A DNA stretch of 64,000 nt from Anaerobutyricum hallii (GTDB lineage Bacteria; Bacillota; Clostridia; Lachnospirales; Lachnospiraceae), in assembly GCF_900209925.1 (NCBI RefSeq), contig NZ_LT907978.1, forward strand, positions 3,319,001 through 3,383,000, in the 5' to 3' direction. The notes below the pieces were generated by a model. It was not told the DNA's origin, ran no database searches, and saw only the letters and a program-made list of their open reading frames with translations. Position 1 is the stretch's first letter. Every line of letters begins with the position of its first letter. Below, one piece after another: positions 16,941 to 29,445 of this stretch. The translations under genes and the position numbers were made by a program.

Positions 16941-19766
16941 CTATCTGTTGTGTTTATTCTTTCTTCTTGCTGCCCTGTGCATTCTGCGGTACATTTCTGC
17001 GCTTCCCACTACAAGGGCTGCGGCTGCTAATGCTGCATAGAACAGGATATGTGAGTAATCTCCGGTCTTTGAGTTCTTACCTTTTTTAGTTGTTTTATTA
17101 GAAGAATGATTGCTGGTATTATTTTTATTTTTATCATTATCTCCATTATTATCATCTTTTTCCTTTAAATATTTATCATATTCCGGATTTCTCTCATTCA
17201 TATCATTTGTGATTCCTAATGTACTGTCCGTATTCTCCTCTGTAAAGGAAACAGCAATGTCCCCATCATAGGTTACATCAAATCCAAAGTCTGTATTTTC
17301 TACTGGATTACCGTCTTTATCTGTTTCTGCCACATAGTAGGTTCCATCTGCCAAGTCTATAAAGCTTACAGATGTACTCTTACCATTTTGAATCTGTAAT
17401 GCCTTCACATCATCGATACGATTTGTGTAGTAAGGGTCTGTAAAAAGACTTACATAGAATGTTCCATTGTATTTATCAGAAATTGGATTGCCGTCTAATG
17501 TAACATTTTTCGTTACAGTAAGGTCATGTAAGGTATTTAAGAAGTCATCTCCCGGTATGAGAAGCTGATTTTCAATAACCGCATATGCTGTTTTCTGCGT
17601 TGGAGTAATCGCACATTTTGTTCCATTACCTGCAATCTTACAAGCCTCAGAAGATTCTAACTTATTACCTTCCTCATCTGTTTCGGCAACATAGTAAGTT
17701 CCATCTTTCAGATGTTCAAATACGGTATATGCCGACCATGCGCCTTCACATTTCAGTTCTTTTACATTAGAAACTTTCTTTGTACAATCAGCATCACTGA
17801 ATAACGCAACGTAGAACGTTCTGTTTACTGCCTGATTCCTGCCCTGGAATGTAACAAGCTTACTTACGACCAGTTTCCCTTCTTCACCAACCGGTGTTGT
17901 CTCATCTTTCATGACAATTTCGTTACCATCCACTGCTTTGCCGTCAACAGAAACCGTTCCATCTTTATTTACTGTAAATGTAATATCTGCTGCAACTTCA
18001 TAACCACTTGGTGCAGTAACTTCTGTAAGAGTATACGTTTCACCAGCAATCAGTTTCTGTTCAAATACGCGAGCTTCTGTTGTGGACATCCAGCTTTCGA
18101 TTACATTACCTTCTTTATCTTTTAAAAGAAGTCTGGCACCGGCAACTTCTTTCTGTCCTGTAATATCCATTTTTTTGACAGATACTCTTGTCACATCATC
18201 TTTTACAAGGTAAATGTCTTCGCCTGTTTCTTTATCCGTTATCTTCTCTGCATCTGTCTTAATCGTTCCATCTTCATTCACAGTAAATGTAATATTTTCT
18301 GCGTAAGCATATCCATTTGGTGCTGCAGTTTCGATAAGTACGTAGGACTCTCCGGCTCTTATAACCGGACCAAAATCATAGAAACTGTCTTCGCCGGATA
18401 TCCAGCTGTCAAGCGTTTTGGCACCGTCTTTTACTGTGCCGTCTCCGTTGACATCTTCTGCTTTATAAAGCGTCATTGTTGCACCGGCAACTTCTTTCTG
18501 TCCGGTTAAGTCTGTCTTTGTAACGTTAAGATGGATTACCTGATTGACAAACTGTGTTTCGCTTGTTTTTCCTTTTTCTACTGTGCCAGTTGTTTCTGCG
18601 GTAACCTTATTATTGATAAGGGTTACGTAACGGTCACCGGTTGTTTCTTTAATTCTGTAGGATACGCCGGATGGGATCTTTTCGATTGTTGCGGTCTGCC
18701 CGTCTTTTAAGCTGAGCTTGCCGTTAGTAATCTTCGCAGTTGTTCCTGCAGTATTCTCACTCTTGTCTTCTTCGGTCTTATCCTGAGTGTCTGCATCGTC
18801 TGGCTTTTCTGTGTCCTTTTGTGTGATTACTGCATTGCCGTTGAATGGTTTGCCATCTACTTCAACATAGAAGCCATAGGCCTGCTCTTTGTCCGCCGTA
18901 TTCCCTTTTACTGTCTTTGTAAAAGAGAAAGCACCGAGCTTTCTTGTGTTGGTAAATTCTACGGTATCCCCTGTTTTATTAATGGTTCCTTCTGCTGTGG
19001 CAGCAACATTTTTATTGTTATCCGCATTGTTGTTACTGTCCACATTCTGAGCTGTATTATTTACCTTTACAGAAGCATCATAATTGGCATCTGCTACTTC
19101 CTCTACTGTGTACTTTGTACCAGAAGGAAGATTACTGAATGTCGCACTCTGCGTATCTTTTAATGTAATATTAACGATACCCTTCTGTGCTGTCACTTCT
19201 TCGCCCTGTTCTTTATCACTGTATTTCAGCGTAAACTTGCCTGTATATGGCTGGTCTTTTCTTGTTAAAGTTACTTTAAATTTAAACTCCTTATTAGCCT
19301 TTGTTTCTGCATCCGGTGTATACTGTCCGTACTCTACTGACTTTTTAACAGTGAATCCAGTTAGTCTTGTATTCGTAATAGAAGCTTCTGCATTCACTAC
19401 TGGTTCTACACCTGCACTGTTCGTTGTAGTTCCGTTATCTCCGATTACACCAGTAAGATTGCTGTTCGCTGTCTCAAGGTAACCTTCCTTCTGTGTCTCT
19501 GTAACTGTGTAAGATGTAGCGTATGGAATTCCTGAAATCTTAACTGTCTCATTATTTGTTAACGCTTTCAGCTCTAATTTAAGGCTTCCATCTGCATCTG
19601 GCTTAACTGTTTTTGTTTCAGGCTGGTCTTTTCCCTCTTTACCTTTTCTTGTGACAGTGACATCACCACCTTTGCCATTATTAAAGTTTGTAAATGTAAC
19701 CGTAAAGTCAAATGCTGTGTCTGCTTCACCGTCTTCAATAATCTTCTTGACAGTAAGCTTCCTGTC
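16941..19766 (-). pseudogene. 3' part of the giant Cna-B surface adhesin (after the frameshift)
   Basis: 941 codons continuing the adhesin after a one-base frame change at 19767-19771. The reading frame opens with DRKLTVKKIIEDGEADTAF, a standard Cna-B start, so this is not an independent gene although an internal Met occurs at 19397. It holds at least six more Cna-B/SpaA-like domains, with AGESYVLIETAAPNGYAYA and AGETYTLTEVTAPSGYEVA as typical isopeptide-region signatures. A C-terminal sortase signal NSKTGD is followed by a hydrophobic stretch (FYAALAAAALVVGSAEM) and a basic tail RRKNKHNR. Its product reaches the wall only if the frame is restored. Confidence 0.8.
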
Positions 19767-22700
19767 TTTTTCTGGTTGCTTAATGTGATGGTATGGGTGC
19801 TGTCATTATAGTTATTTGCGTAAGCATCTGCAACCTGAATCCGGCCTGCTGCATCCACTTTAAATGGAATGGCTGCTGCCTGAACATAATCGCTCGTTGG
19901 CACGGCTGTCTCAACTAAAACATAGTTTCCACCTGCCACTACCTTTCCGGTAAGGTCTTTTGCATCTGTTCCACTGGTCCAGGATGCTACGGCTGTTGCG
20001 CCAGCTTTTACTGTGGCTTTGCCTTCGCTGTCAAAAGTTACATCAGAGTTATTGTAGATTGCAAGCTGTGCTCCTGAAAGTGCCGCATCTGCTCCGATAT
20101 CTTTCTTAAGAACTTTCAGTTCTGTCTTATATGTGTTGGTTACTGTTACATTTGGAACTGCATTAGAATCTGCATCCTGTGCCACTTTAACTTTCACGTT
20201 TGGGACAGAATTGCCATCTACAGAATAACTTGCCGTATAAGCTTTTTTATCTGTTTCTGACCGGCTTGCAGCGTTCTCTGTCACATTGTAAGTTCCAACT
20301 GGAAGTCCGCTTACTTTTGCTTTATGATCGGCTTTTAAACTAAAGGTAAGCTGTCCTGCTGTAGGAGTATTGGCTTCAATTATTGCATTGCTGTCGGTTG
20401 TGTCTATTACTGTGGCTTTGGTAAGGTCTGTGTCTACATTACCTGTATTGGCAGTTACTACCATCTGGTAGGTTTCGCCAGGAATATTGTTACCAATAAC
20501 CTTTTTCTCGATGGTGAGGCTGCCGACTGGCATGTTTTCTACCTGTATGGTCGCACCACCTGCAATTCCTGTTACCGTATATCCTGCTTTAGCACCAAAA
20601 TCCTGCATTGCTTTTGTAAATGCAACATAAATTGTTTTACCGGAATTCTTATATCCAGGTGCTGCGTTTACTTCTGTAAAACGATATAAACCATCTTTTT
20701 TTAAACCAATAAATTTAATTTTTCCATTCTTATCGGTCGTTTGTGTCTCTTTTCCCTCATTCATTACCGTCTCAAAACCAGTAATTTCTCCATTCTCGAC
20801 TTTCGCCTTTTCCAGTTTAAACTCTGCGCCTTTAATTGGTCCCTGGGTCTGACTGTCCACTTTTAAAATAGAAAAACTTCTTGAACCAGCAATTTCTGCT
20901 CCGGCACTTAAAACAATTATTTCCTTTGTATTATCAACTGTCGTATTCTGAATTCCTTCATACCACGCAGAGTTAGATAAAGTAACATTTGTATCTTCAG
21001 CCGCATTAATAGTAACTTTATACTGAATTACAATCTTTTTATTATCTGGAACTGTAAATCTGTATTCGTTATGATCCGCATCTCCAGTTCCCGTTGTAAA
21101 TGTACAGTCTGACTGTGCAAGGGATTCTCCATTTACCGTGATACTGTCTGAAAGCAGTGTCATGATCTTCGGCATCTGGTCCACAACAGTAATCGTGTCT
21201 TTCTCTTTTAAAAGATTCTCTCCATTTGTATTCACTGTTAATGTATAAGTTGCGGTAGAACCATTTATATATTCTGAATCTTTCTTAAGAGTAGTATTCT
21301 TTATGGTCTTTGTTGCAGTAGCTTCTGGACTGGTGTAATTATTATATTTTACCTGTGCCTTATTCTCATAAGTCTTTTCTGTATAAAGACCAATATATTC
21401 ATCATCAACAAGAGTATCAATCGCTATTTTTACATAGCCTTCGTTACTGTTTTTGCTATCAGATTTTAAACCGGTAACATTAAATGTCAACTTACGGGAA
21501 GCTTCATCATATTTAATACTGTTACTATCTATCGCAACCTTTGCTGACTGCCTTCCCCTTTCAGTAATCTGTATATTTTGTGTATTTCCGTTTGTTACAT
21601 ACTTAAGACCTTCTGGTAAGGTATCTGTAACTGTTGCAACATTATTTTCACCAGTACCATCAAGTGTACCAAGTGTGCCGTCTTTATTCAGCGTGATGAA
21701 CCAGCGGATAGTGTGATTCTTCTTGTCATAGTCGCCGGCTTCTTTGCTTATGGATGAATGCTTGTACCATACTGCACTGTCACTGGCTTCTAAACTCTGT
21801 CCATCCCGAATTGTCAGCTTTCCAGTATTGGTATGGGTAAATTTATCTCCCTCTTTATACTTGGCATCATCTCTTGCTACTGTATTCTCTGTATAGTAAG
21901 TAATAACAATTCTATTTGTAGTGTTTGCATTAAATTCGCGCAGGAAAGTAATAGTAAATGTATAAGCATCATCATTATTATAAGTAAGTGTATAATCTTT
22001 ACCCTCTTTTAACTTATTGCTTTCCTGTCCAAAATAAATATCTAATCCTTCTTTTAATTTATCTTTAGATACAAATTTATGATTCCTTGGAGATGAAATT
22101 GTATCCACGTAAGTAGAATTTTTCACAACACGTACCGGAATGGTTGTTTTCCACTTCATTTTTCCTGTGGTAATACCAGATACATATTCCTTTGTTAAAT
22201 CAATTTCATCAGATCCGGTTCCGCTCCAGTTTGTCTTGTACGCATAGGGGCTGCCATTAATACCAACAGAAGCTGTATTATTTACATAGTTATGACCACT
22301 TTTTGTCGGTTTGGCATAGTAAGTAAGATAATATATGTATTCTCCAGCCTGTGATGCTTTGTATGTCCATCCACCATCTGTATTCCATGTAAAAATTCCA
22401 TGATTTGGTGTCTGCTCATCTGCATTATCCAATGAAATGGTGTCTGTCCACTGTGTCTCATCACTTGCATTTTTTGCTTCAATTACTAAATTCCCTGTGT
22501 ACGCATAATCACCGGTCATTTTGTCTGTGAAAGTAAAGTTTCTGTCAAGTACTGGTGCATTAATATCATTTCCTTTATGATCTGTTCTCTTATTTGCCTC
22601 AACCGTAAACTTCATCCTGCCTGTAGAAGCATCCCATTCTCCCTTTTTGGAAATCCACACCTTTTTAAGATTCACTGTTGTTTTGGCAGACTTTTTTTCC

Positions 22701-24412
22701 ATATCTGTTGCAGTGAGAGTTGCTATATTTGTAAACTTCTTCTCAACTGTATCACCAGTATTTCCACTGTTTTCCCATACGGAGTCTTTTAATTTCACAC
22801 AATATGTAAGCGTCTTTGTCTCGCCCGGCTCCATCGTTCCAATATTCCAGATGAAATCTTTCTTGTTATTATCAATATAGATTTCTCCAGCACCCGGTTC
22901 TGTGCTAGTTGTCTGTGTTGCACCTTCTATTGCATAATATTGTTCTATATCCTCTTTATTATCGCTGAAAACATCTGTTACCTTAACTCCACTCGCATCA
23001 TCCTGATTTATATTTGATGCGTTCACAGTGATCGTGTATTTTACCCATGTCCCCGTCTCGTCAATATGAATCCCTTTTGAAGTACCATATTGTCCATCAA
23101 CTGTTGACTTTGTAATATTCAGATTATTGTTAAAGACTTTATTCGAAGTAACTTCTGCCTTCTTCTCTGTTCCGGCAGTTACTGTAGCTGTATTAGATAT
23201 GGTCTTATCTGTAATAGTATCATCCCAGCTATTCTTTATCTTAACAGAATAGGTAAGAGTCTGTACCTCTCCCTTTTCCATATCCCCAATTGTCCAGATA
23301 CCTGTCTTTGCATCAAATGTTCCTTTGCTCGCCTTTATATCCTTATATAAATTCTCCAGCATCTTCAAAGAATTGTCTGCAAACACATCCGTTACCTTTA
23401 CGTCTTTTACTGTCTGTGTATTATCAGCAGGCGCTGTTACTGCAATTGCATAAGTGAGCTTTTGTGTCTTCGCATCAAATCCAGTAATTTTCTTTGTAAC
23501 ATTCAAATTTGTTTTATCTTCTTCCAGTTTTGGATCAAAATGAATGGTCTTCTTTACTGGTCCAAAAATAATGGTTTCTTGCCCTTTACCACCAAATTCC
23601 TTATTAAAGTTTCCGTTAAGCCAGAAACTTCCTTGTTCTATTTTTCCACCACAGTCTGTAAGATAGCCTTCTGTAAATGTAATCTCAACCAAACCTTTTT
23701 TACTGATCGCGAACTTACCGACTACTTTACCTTCTTCGGTTAAATCTCCCTGCTGATCAGCAACAATTTCAATCTGTTCTGGAAGCTGATAATATAAAAC
23801 GGTTCCCTCACTAAGATTCTCAAGCGCATGATCTACATTGTCATACTTTACGGTTATGCTGACCGGCGCTCCTCTCGGAATCAGTGTACCTGCAGGCAAA
23901 TCATCTAACGCTGTCTTCTTACCGTTAATGGTAACACTCAGATCTACGGCTGTTATACATTTTGCTATATCAATTTTGGCTGCCCTGGCAATATTCTGAT
24001 TCGAACTGTTACTGTCCGTCCCTTCCGTTGCTGGCTCAGCGGCATCCTGCGTAGCAATCTTACTCTTTGCCGTCTTTTTCTTCACAGCCGTTGTAGACTC
24101 TTCCTTTTTTTCCTGTGTCGTTACTTTTTCTTTCTTCTTTTTAGCTTCTGTAGAAGCTTCCTGCGTTGTTGTCTCTTCTTTTTTTGAGGTCGTTTCCTGC
24201 GTTGTTTTCAAAGCTGCCGTACTTTCTCCGGTATTCTCTATATCCGAATCCTTCCCTTCTGCGCCAGCTTTTGGTTCTTTGTCTTCCTCTACAGATTGAA
24301 TTGCCGCAGAATTTTCCGCAAATACTCCAAGAACATTCGATGTTCCTGTAGAGGTCCAAAACATAGACAGTACAAGAACAACTACTAAAAACAATTTTCC
24401 CGCACGTTTCAT
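19574..24412 (-). pseudogene. 5' part of the giant Cna-B surface adhesin (frame broken near 19770)
   Basis: Secreted adhesin/pilin-like protein, read from ATG 24412 (AAGGGAG upstream). Signal peptide at about 1-33 (LFLVVVLVLSMFW core), then a Thr/Lys/Glu-rich stretch to about residue 140, then repeated DUF11-like immunoglobulin folds. The last third contains SpaA/Cna-B domains (SFSILKVDSQTQGPIKGAEF). The native frame ends around residue 1549; beyond LSNQKK the translation becomes nonsense (TGSLLSRRLLKTVKQTQ) and stops at 19574. Adding one A to the run of five restores the frame, giving about 2,490 residues. It could be a sequencing error, a phase-variable tract or a real lesion. Confidence 0.85.
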
Positions 24413-24526
24413 AGTAAATCTCCCTTCATCTGTGCTACTGTGTTTATATTACTGTATCTTCATGTCTTTATTGATAGAGATACGTAGAGAAAGAAAATAA
24501 TCTTCTGAAATAATCTTCTATATGCC

Positions 24527-24740
24527 ATATCTTCCGAGCAAGCAGTAGTATTCTAATTTCTCCCCCTTATCTCTTTCCAAAGACTATTTTGCATTCATTC
24601 CTTCTGGAGCCAAAACGCAGAAAAAAGAAATAATATCATATCCCAGATGCGGCTTCGGAGCGTATTTAAGATGCGGATGAGCATCTTAAATACAGCGACT
24701 ACAGAGCAGATGGGATATGATATTATTTCTTTTTTCGTCT
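24527..24740 (-). repeat. CAGACGAA structured element with tail, copy C3
   Basis: Starts (minus strand) with AGACGAA 26 bases after the DivIVA-like gene's stop. The outer arms (24621-24645 and 24711-24735) are perfectly complementary over 25 bases. The apical hairpin is GTATTTAAGATGC/GCATCTTAAATAC, and the core arms are identical to C2. The tail runs through GGCTCCAGAAGGAATGAATG to the CTTGCTCGGAAGATAT end. Against C2, one outer-stem pair changes from C-G to T-A and one apical pair from G-C to A-T. Confidence 0.9.
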
Positions 24741-24765
24741 GTTTTCCTCTCAATGAATCAAATAG

Positions 24766-25674
24766 TTATCCCTGCATCTTCTCCATAAGGCGTGCTGTGT
24801 CTTCTGTAAGCTTCTTCAGGGAATTAACCATTGCTGTCTTCTGAGCTGCCAGCTCATCACACTGTTTCTTCTCTTCTTCTACTTTACGCAGGCTATCTTC
24901 ATGAATCTTCTTCGCCTCTTCAATCGCATTATCTTTATTCTCCTGGGCATCTTTTAAGAGTCTTTCTGCAGTCTTACGTGCTTCTCCGATAATATCTGCT
25001 GCATCCTGTCTTGCCTGCTCTCTCTCTCTTTCTGCCTGTTCTCTTGCTTCATCAAGAATAGCATTCTGTCTGCCTTCTAAATCAGAAAGCTGCTTGCAAA
25101 GTAAGTCTGCATTCTTCATGTATCTTTCGTATGCCTGATCTGTTGTTTCCGGTACTTTTGCCTCTTCAGCAGCGGTCTGGGCTTCTTCTGCTCTTGCAAG
25201 CGCTGCTGCTGTCTTTGCCTTCTCTGCCTTGATTTCTGCTTCTAATGCTTCAATCTTCTTCTGAGCTGCTGCTAACTGTGCCTTTGCCGCTTCAATCTCA
25301 TCCTGCGCTTCATCTGCACTTGTTACTGTCTCTGGTGTATCTGCTGTTTCATAAGCTGCTTCTGGTGCAGATTCTTCTGTAGCTTCTGCTCCTGTTTCCT
25401 GCTCTTCTTTGTCTTCTTCTGCGTCAACGATGTCTTCCTTTGTATCTTTTTCTAACTCTTCCATCGTCTTACCGGTTGCCGCTGCTGCTATTCCGAGAGC
25501 TGTCTTGCTCTCTTTCTTTAATTCTTCGATTTCTTTTTCTTTTGCTAAGATGATCGCTTCTGCCTCATCACAGATCTTATCCAGCTGAATATCGACTTCA
25601 TCTTTATCGTAACCAAACATTGATGTTTTAAATGTCAGTTCTTCTACATAGGTTAATAATTCCTGCATATTCAT
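24766..25674 (-). CDS. DivIVA-like coiled-coil protein
   Basis: 302 residues. The N-terminal segment KTSMFGYDKDEVDIQLDKI is a DivIVA membrane/curvature-binding type start. The rest is largely charged coiled coil in two blocks (about 35-75 and 120-300), separated by a Glu/Thr/Ala-rich linker, ending MVNSLKKLTEDTARLMEKMQ. It probably acts at division sites or poles in cell-wall organisation. GAGGGG lies upstream of the ATG. It stands alone, followed by element C3. Confidence 0.75.
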   Translation of the reverse strand: MNMQELLTYVEELTFKTSMFGYDKDEVDIQLDKICDEAEAIILAKEKEIEELKKESKTALGIAAAATGKTMEELEKDTKEDIVDAEEDKEEQETGAEATEESAPEAAYETADTPETVTSADEAQDEIEAAKAQLAAAQKKIEALEAEIKAEKAKTAAALARAEEAQTAAEEAKVPETTDQAYERYMKNADLLCKQLSDLEGRQNAILDEAREQAEREREQARQDAADIIGEARKTAERLLKDAQENKDNAIEEAKKIHEDSLRKVEEEKKQCDELAAQKTAMVNSLKKLTEDTARLMEKMQG

Positions 25675-25805
25675 GGCGGTTCCCCTCTTTCTCTGGTTCG
25701 TATCGTGCAGTATGTATATACGATTAAATCCAGTCTTCTCTAAAATCTTTTCTTACTATTTATTATAAACATTCTATACTATTTGTCCAGTGAAAATGGT
25801 ACCTT

Positions 25806-26309
25806 TTAGAATGTCAGACGCATCTGATACCATGTCACTCCACCATGAACGGATTCCGAAATTCCTTCTTTCTGAAAACCAAACTTCTCATAATAGTGAA
25901 TAAGGGATTCTTTACAGGTTAAGACGATGCCCGTTCTATCCTGCGCCCTTGCATCATTGATCACATAACGAATGAGCTTTTCTGCATAACCATTTCTCCG
26001 GTAAGCAGGAAGCGTACTTACCCCAAAAATCATCTGCCATGCTCCACCTTCATCGTGAAGCTCTGCATTTTCATACATTTCATCTGTCAGGTCCTTTTTA
26101 TCTGTTACCATCCCGTCCACAAATGCGATTAATTTCTCTCCCTCGTAACCCTTTTCGCACAATAGCCAGAAATGTGTGCCATATGCCTTAATCCTTCTTG
26201 CAAATTCCTCTTTTGTCGCTGCCTCAGCAGGAGGAAAACAGTCTGCCTCTACTGATGTAATCGCATCTAAATCATCTATCATCGCCATTCGAATCTGCAT
26301 ATGTTCCAT
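25806..26309 (-). CDS. GNAT-family N-acetyltransferase
   Basis: 167 residues with the GNAT fold. The acetyl-CoA loop region reads LPAYRRNGYAEKLIRYVIND (R/Q-x-x-G-x-G/A type). It is followed by RTGIVLTCKESLIHYYEKFGF, the usual strand 5 and C-terminal motif. Substrate unknown. AAGGAG upstream of the ATG. The 165 bases upstream lead to a structured region at 26478-26581 on the same strand, which might be its leader. Confidence 0.85.
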   Translation of the reverse strand: MEHMQIRMAMIDDLDAITSVEADCFPPAEAATKEEFARRIKAYGTHFWLLCEKGYEGEKLIAFVDGMVTDKKDLTDEMYENAELHDEGGAWQMIFGVSTLPAYRRNGYAEKLIRYVINDARAQDRTGIVLTCKESLIHYYEKFGFQKEGISESVHGGVTWYQMRLTF

Positions 26310-26477
26310 TGTAAAAGTCTCTCCTTATTAATTATCGTTATTTATTTACCATACCACAACATGTTTGGTATATAATACACATTTGGTACTCATTTTATTT
26401 GTTTATAGCATATTATAAATTACTTTTACAAAATTTCAATGTTCATTTTTTGCGAAAACAGATATTTCATTGCTATA

Positions 26478-26581
26478 ATAATGTGATGATGTCAGGATGA
26501 AAAGGTCAAAACTCCGTTCGTACCTGTACGATAAGGTGTTTGACTTTGGAATCCCAAAATACCTTTTAACCCTAACATTAT
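26478..26581 (-). ncRNA. Candidate structured RNA, three-way-junction shape
   Basis: On the minus strand ATAATGT pairs with ACATTAT at the base. GTTAGGGTTAAAAGGT then pairs with ACCTTTTCATCCTGAC (with G-U pairs only if read as minus-strand RNA). Inside are two further stems: TTTGG-GATT-CCAAA, and GTCAAA...TTTTGAC with an inner TCGTAC/GTACGA. Located between the atp terminator and the GNAT gene. No family recognised. Confidence 0.45.
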
Positions 26582-26605
26582 GTGATGAACAAGGAGAAAA
26601 AACAA

Positions 26606-26661
26606 AAAACCCGGGAAACATATAATACATTATATTATATATTTCCCAGGTTTTCGTCTGT
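26606..26661 (-). terminator. Terminator of the ATP synthase operon, with CAGACGAA entry motif
   Basis: After atpC the minus strand reads CAGACGAAAACCTGGGAAA, then an AT-rich stem, then TTTCCCGGGTTTTTTG with a T-run. It shares the CAGACGAA start with the large elements but has a simple stem and no inner core. Confidence 0.85.
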
Positions 26662-26669
26662 CTTATCTA

Positions 26670-27074
26670 TTACTTTCCTGCGACTTCTAATCGAATCAGT
26701 GCTCGTTTGAGTGCCAGTTCTGCTCGTCCGATATCAACGCCTCCCTGCTCGGAGGAAATTCTTCTTTGTGCACGTATTTTGGCTTCTTCGGCACGTTTGA
26801 TATCAATATCCTGTGGCCACTCTACTGCTTCTGCGAGAATAGTCATCTTTTCCGGAGTGATCTCTACAAAACCAGAAAGAAGTGCTGCCTGCTTCTCTTC
26901 ATTCCTTTCGGTGATGATAAGTCTGCCAGGTGCAATAATCTGAGTCATCGGGATGTGGTCTGCATATACGCCTACCTGTCCTTCTACGGTATTATATTCT
27001 ACCATGTAGATGTCATTGGAATAAAAAATCCTGTCCGGCGCAATAATCTCGAGTCGGAATGTTTTGTCTGCCAT
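26670..27074 (-). CDS. atpC: F1 ATP synthase epsilon subunit
   Basis: 134 residues. Beta-sandwich N-terminal domain with TVEGQVGVYADHIPMTQI and the ALLSGFVEITPEKMTILAEA segment; C-terminal helical hairpin rich in Arg/Glu/Ala (KRAEEAKIRAQRR). Last gene of the atp operon, eight bases after atpD, followed by the operon terminator. Regulates ATP hydrolysis by the rotor. Confidence 0.96.
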   Translation of the reverse strand: MADKTFRLEIIAPDRIFYSNDIYMVEYNTVEGQVGVYADHIPMTQIIAPGRLIITERNEEKQAALLSGFVEITPEKMTILAEAVEWPQDIDIKRAEEAKIRAQRRISSEQGGVDIGRAELALKRALIRLEVAGK

Positions 27075-27082
27075 AGAATCAC

Positions 27083-28477
<1,395 letters not shown>

Positions 28478-28572
28478 TTATTTACTCCTTTAATATTCGT
28501 GTAAACAGGATTATAGATATGAATGTCTGGACACAAATGCCCTCTTCATTCCTTTTTCCTGATTACCTATTG

Positions 28573-29430
28573 TTAATTCAGAGCTTCCGCACCTGAAATA
28601 ATCTCGGTCAGTTCCTGTGTGATCGCACCCTGTCTTGCACGATTATATGCAAGAGACAGCGTGGAGATCATATCCTCTGCATTGCTGGTAGCAGCATCCA
28701 TTGCCTGCATTCTGGCTCCGTTTTCACTTGCTACCGCCTCAATAAATGCTCCATATACAATACTGTTTATATACTTTGGAATCAGTAAATCTAAAGATTC
28801 TTCTGCTTCCGGCTCATAATTCATCGGTGCCTCACTCTTTTTATCTGCACTCTCTTCTCCCTTCACTTCTACAGGAAGGAGCTTGATAAACTCCGGAGTG
28901 TGTACAACCGTATTCTTAAAGCTGGTATATGCCAGATAAATCTCACCTACTTCTCCTGCCTCATAGGCATCAAGCACTTTACGTCCAATCTCTACTGCAT
29001 CAGAAAAGAGGGGTGCATTGATAATCTCTGAATCATCAGAAGCGATATAATATCCTTTTCGCTCAAATGCTTCAATACCCTTCTTACCAATTCCGTAAAC
29101 CTCAACGCTTTCCTTTGGAAGCCCGCTTTCTGCAACGAGCTTTACAATATTATTGTTATAGCCGCCGGCGAGTCCACGATTTGAGGTTACAACAATCACT
29201 GCCTTCTTCTTAGAACCATTCGATGTCAGATATGGATGTTCTATATTTCCTGATCTGGAGAGAATCGACTGTACCGTATCGTACATTTTCTGAAAATACG
29301 GCTTTGCACTCTCTGCTCTGGTCTTAGCTTTCTGGAGCTTTACAGTGGATACCAGCTTCATTGCTTTGGTAATCTGCTGCGTACTTTGAATACTTTCTTT
29401 CCGCCTCTTAATATCTCGCATTGATGCCAT
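28573..29430 (-). CDS. atpG: F1 ATP synthase gamma subunit
   Basis: 285 residues, central stalk. Begins MASMRDIKRRKESIQSTQQI and ends with the conserved helix AYNRARQGAITQELTEIISG. An insertion around 195-215 (EVKGEESADKKSEAPM) is charged. ATG at 29430 preferred; the frame also has a TTG at 29436. Follows atpA by about 15 bases. Confidence 0.97.
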   Translation of the reverse strand: MASMRDIKRRKESIQSTQQITKAMKLVSTVKLQKAKTRAESAKPYFQKMYDTVQSILSRSGNIEHPYLTSNGSKKKAVIVVTSNRGLAGGYNNNIVKLVAESGLPKESVEVYGIGKKGIEAFERKGYYIASDDSEIINAPLFSDAVEIGRKVLDAYEAGEVGEIYLAYTSFKNTVVHTPEFIKLLPVEVKGEESADKKSEAPMNYEPEAEESLDLLIPKYINSIVYGAFIEAVASENGARMQAMDAATSNAEDMISTLSLAYNRARQGAITQELTEIISGAEALN

Positions 29431-29445
29431 ATTCAATCACCATCC

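Noticed and set aside
16941-19397. Independent 818-residue gene starting at Met 19397
   Set aside because: The frame is open further upstream to 19766 with perfect Cna-B sequence, there is no binding site at 19397, and it continues the upstream adhesin.
17000-19400. CRISPR-like or tandem repeat array
   Set aside because: The periodicity comes from diverged Cna-B protein domains, not from identical short DNA repeats with spacers.
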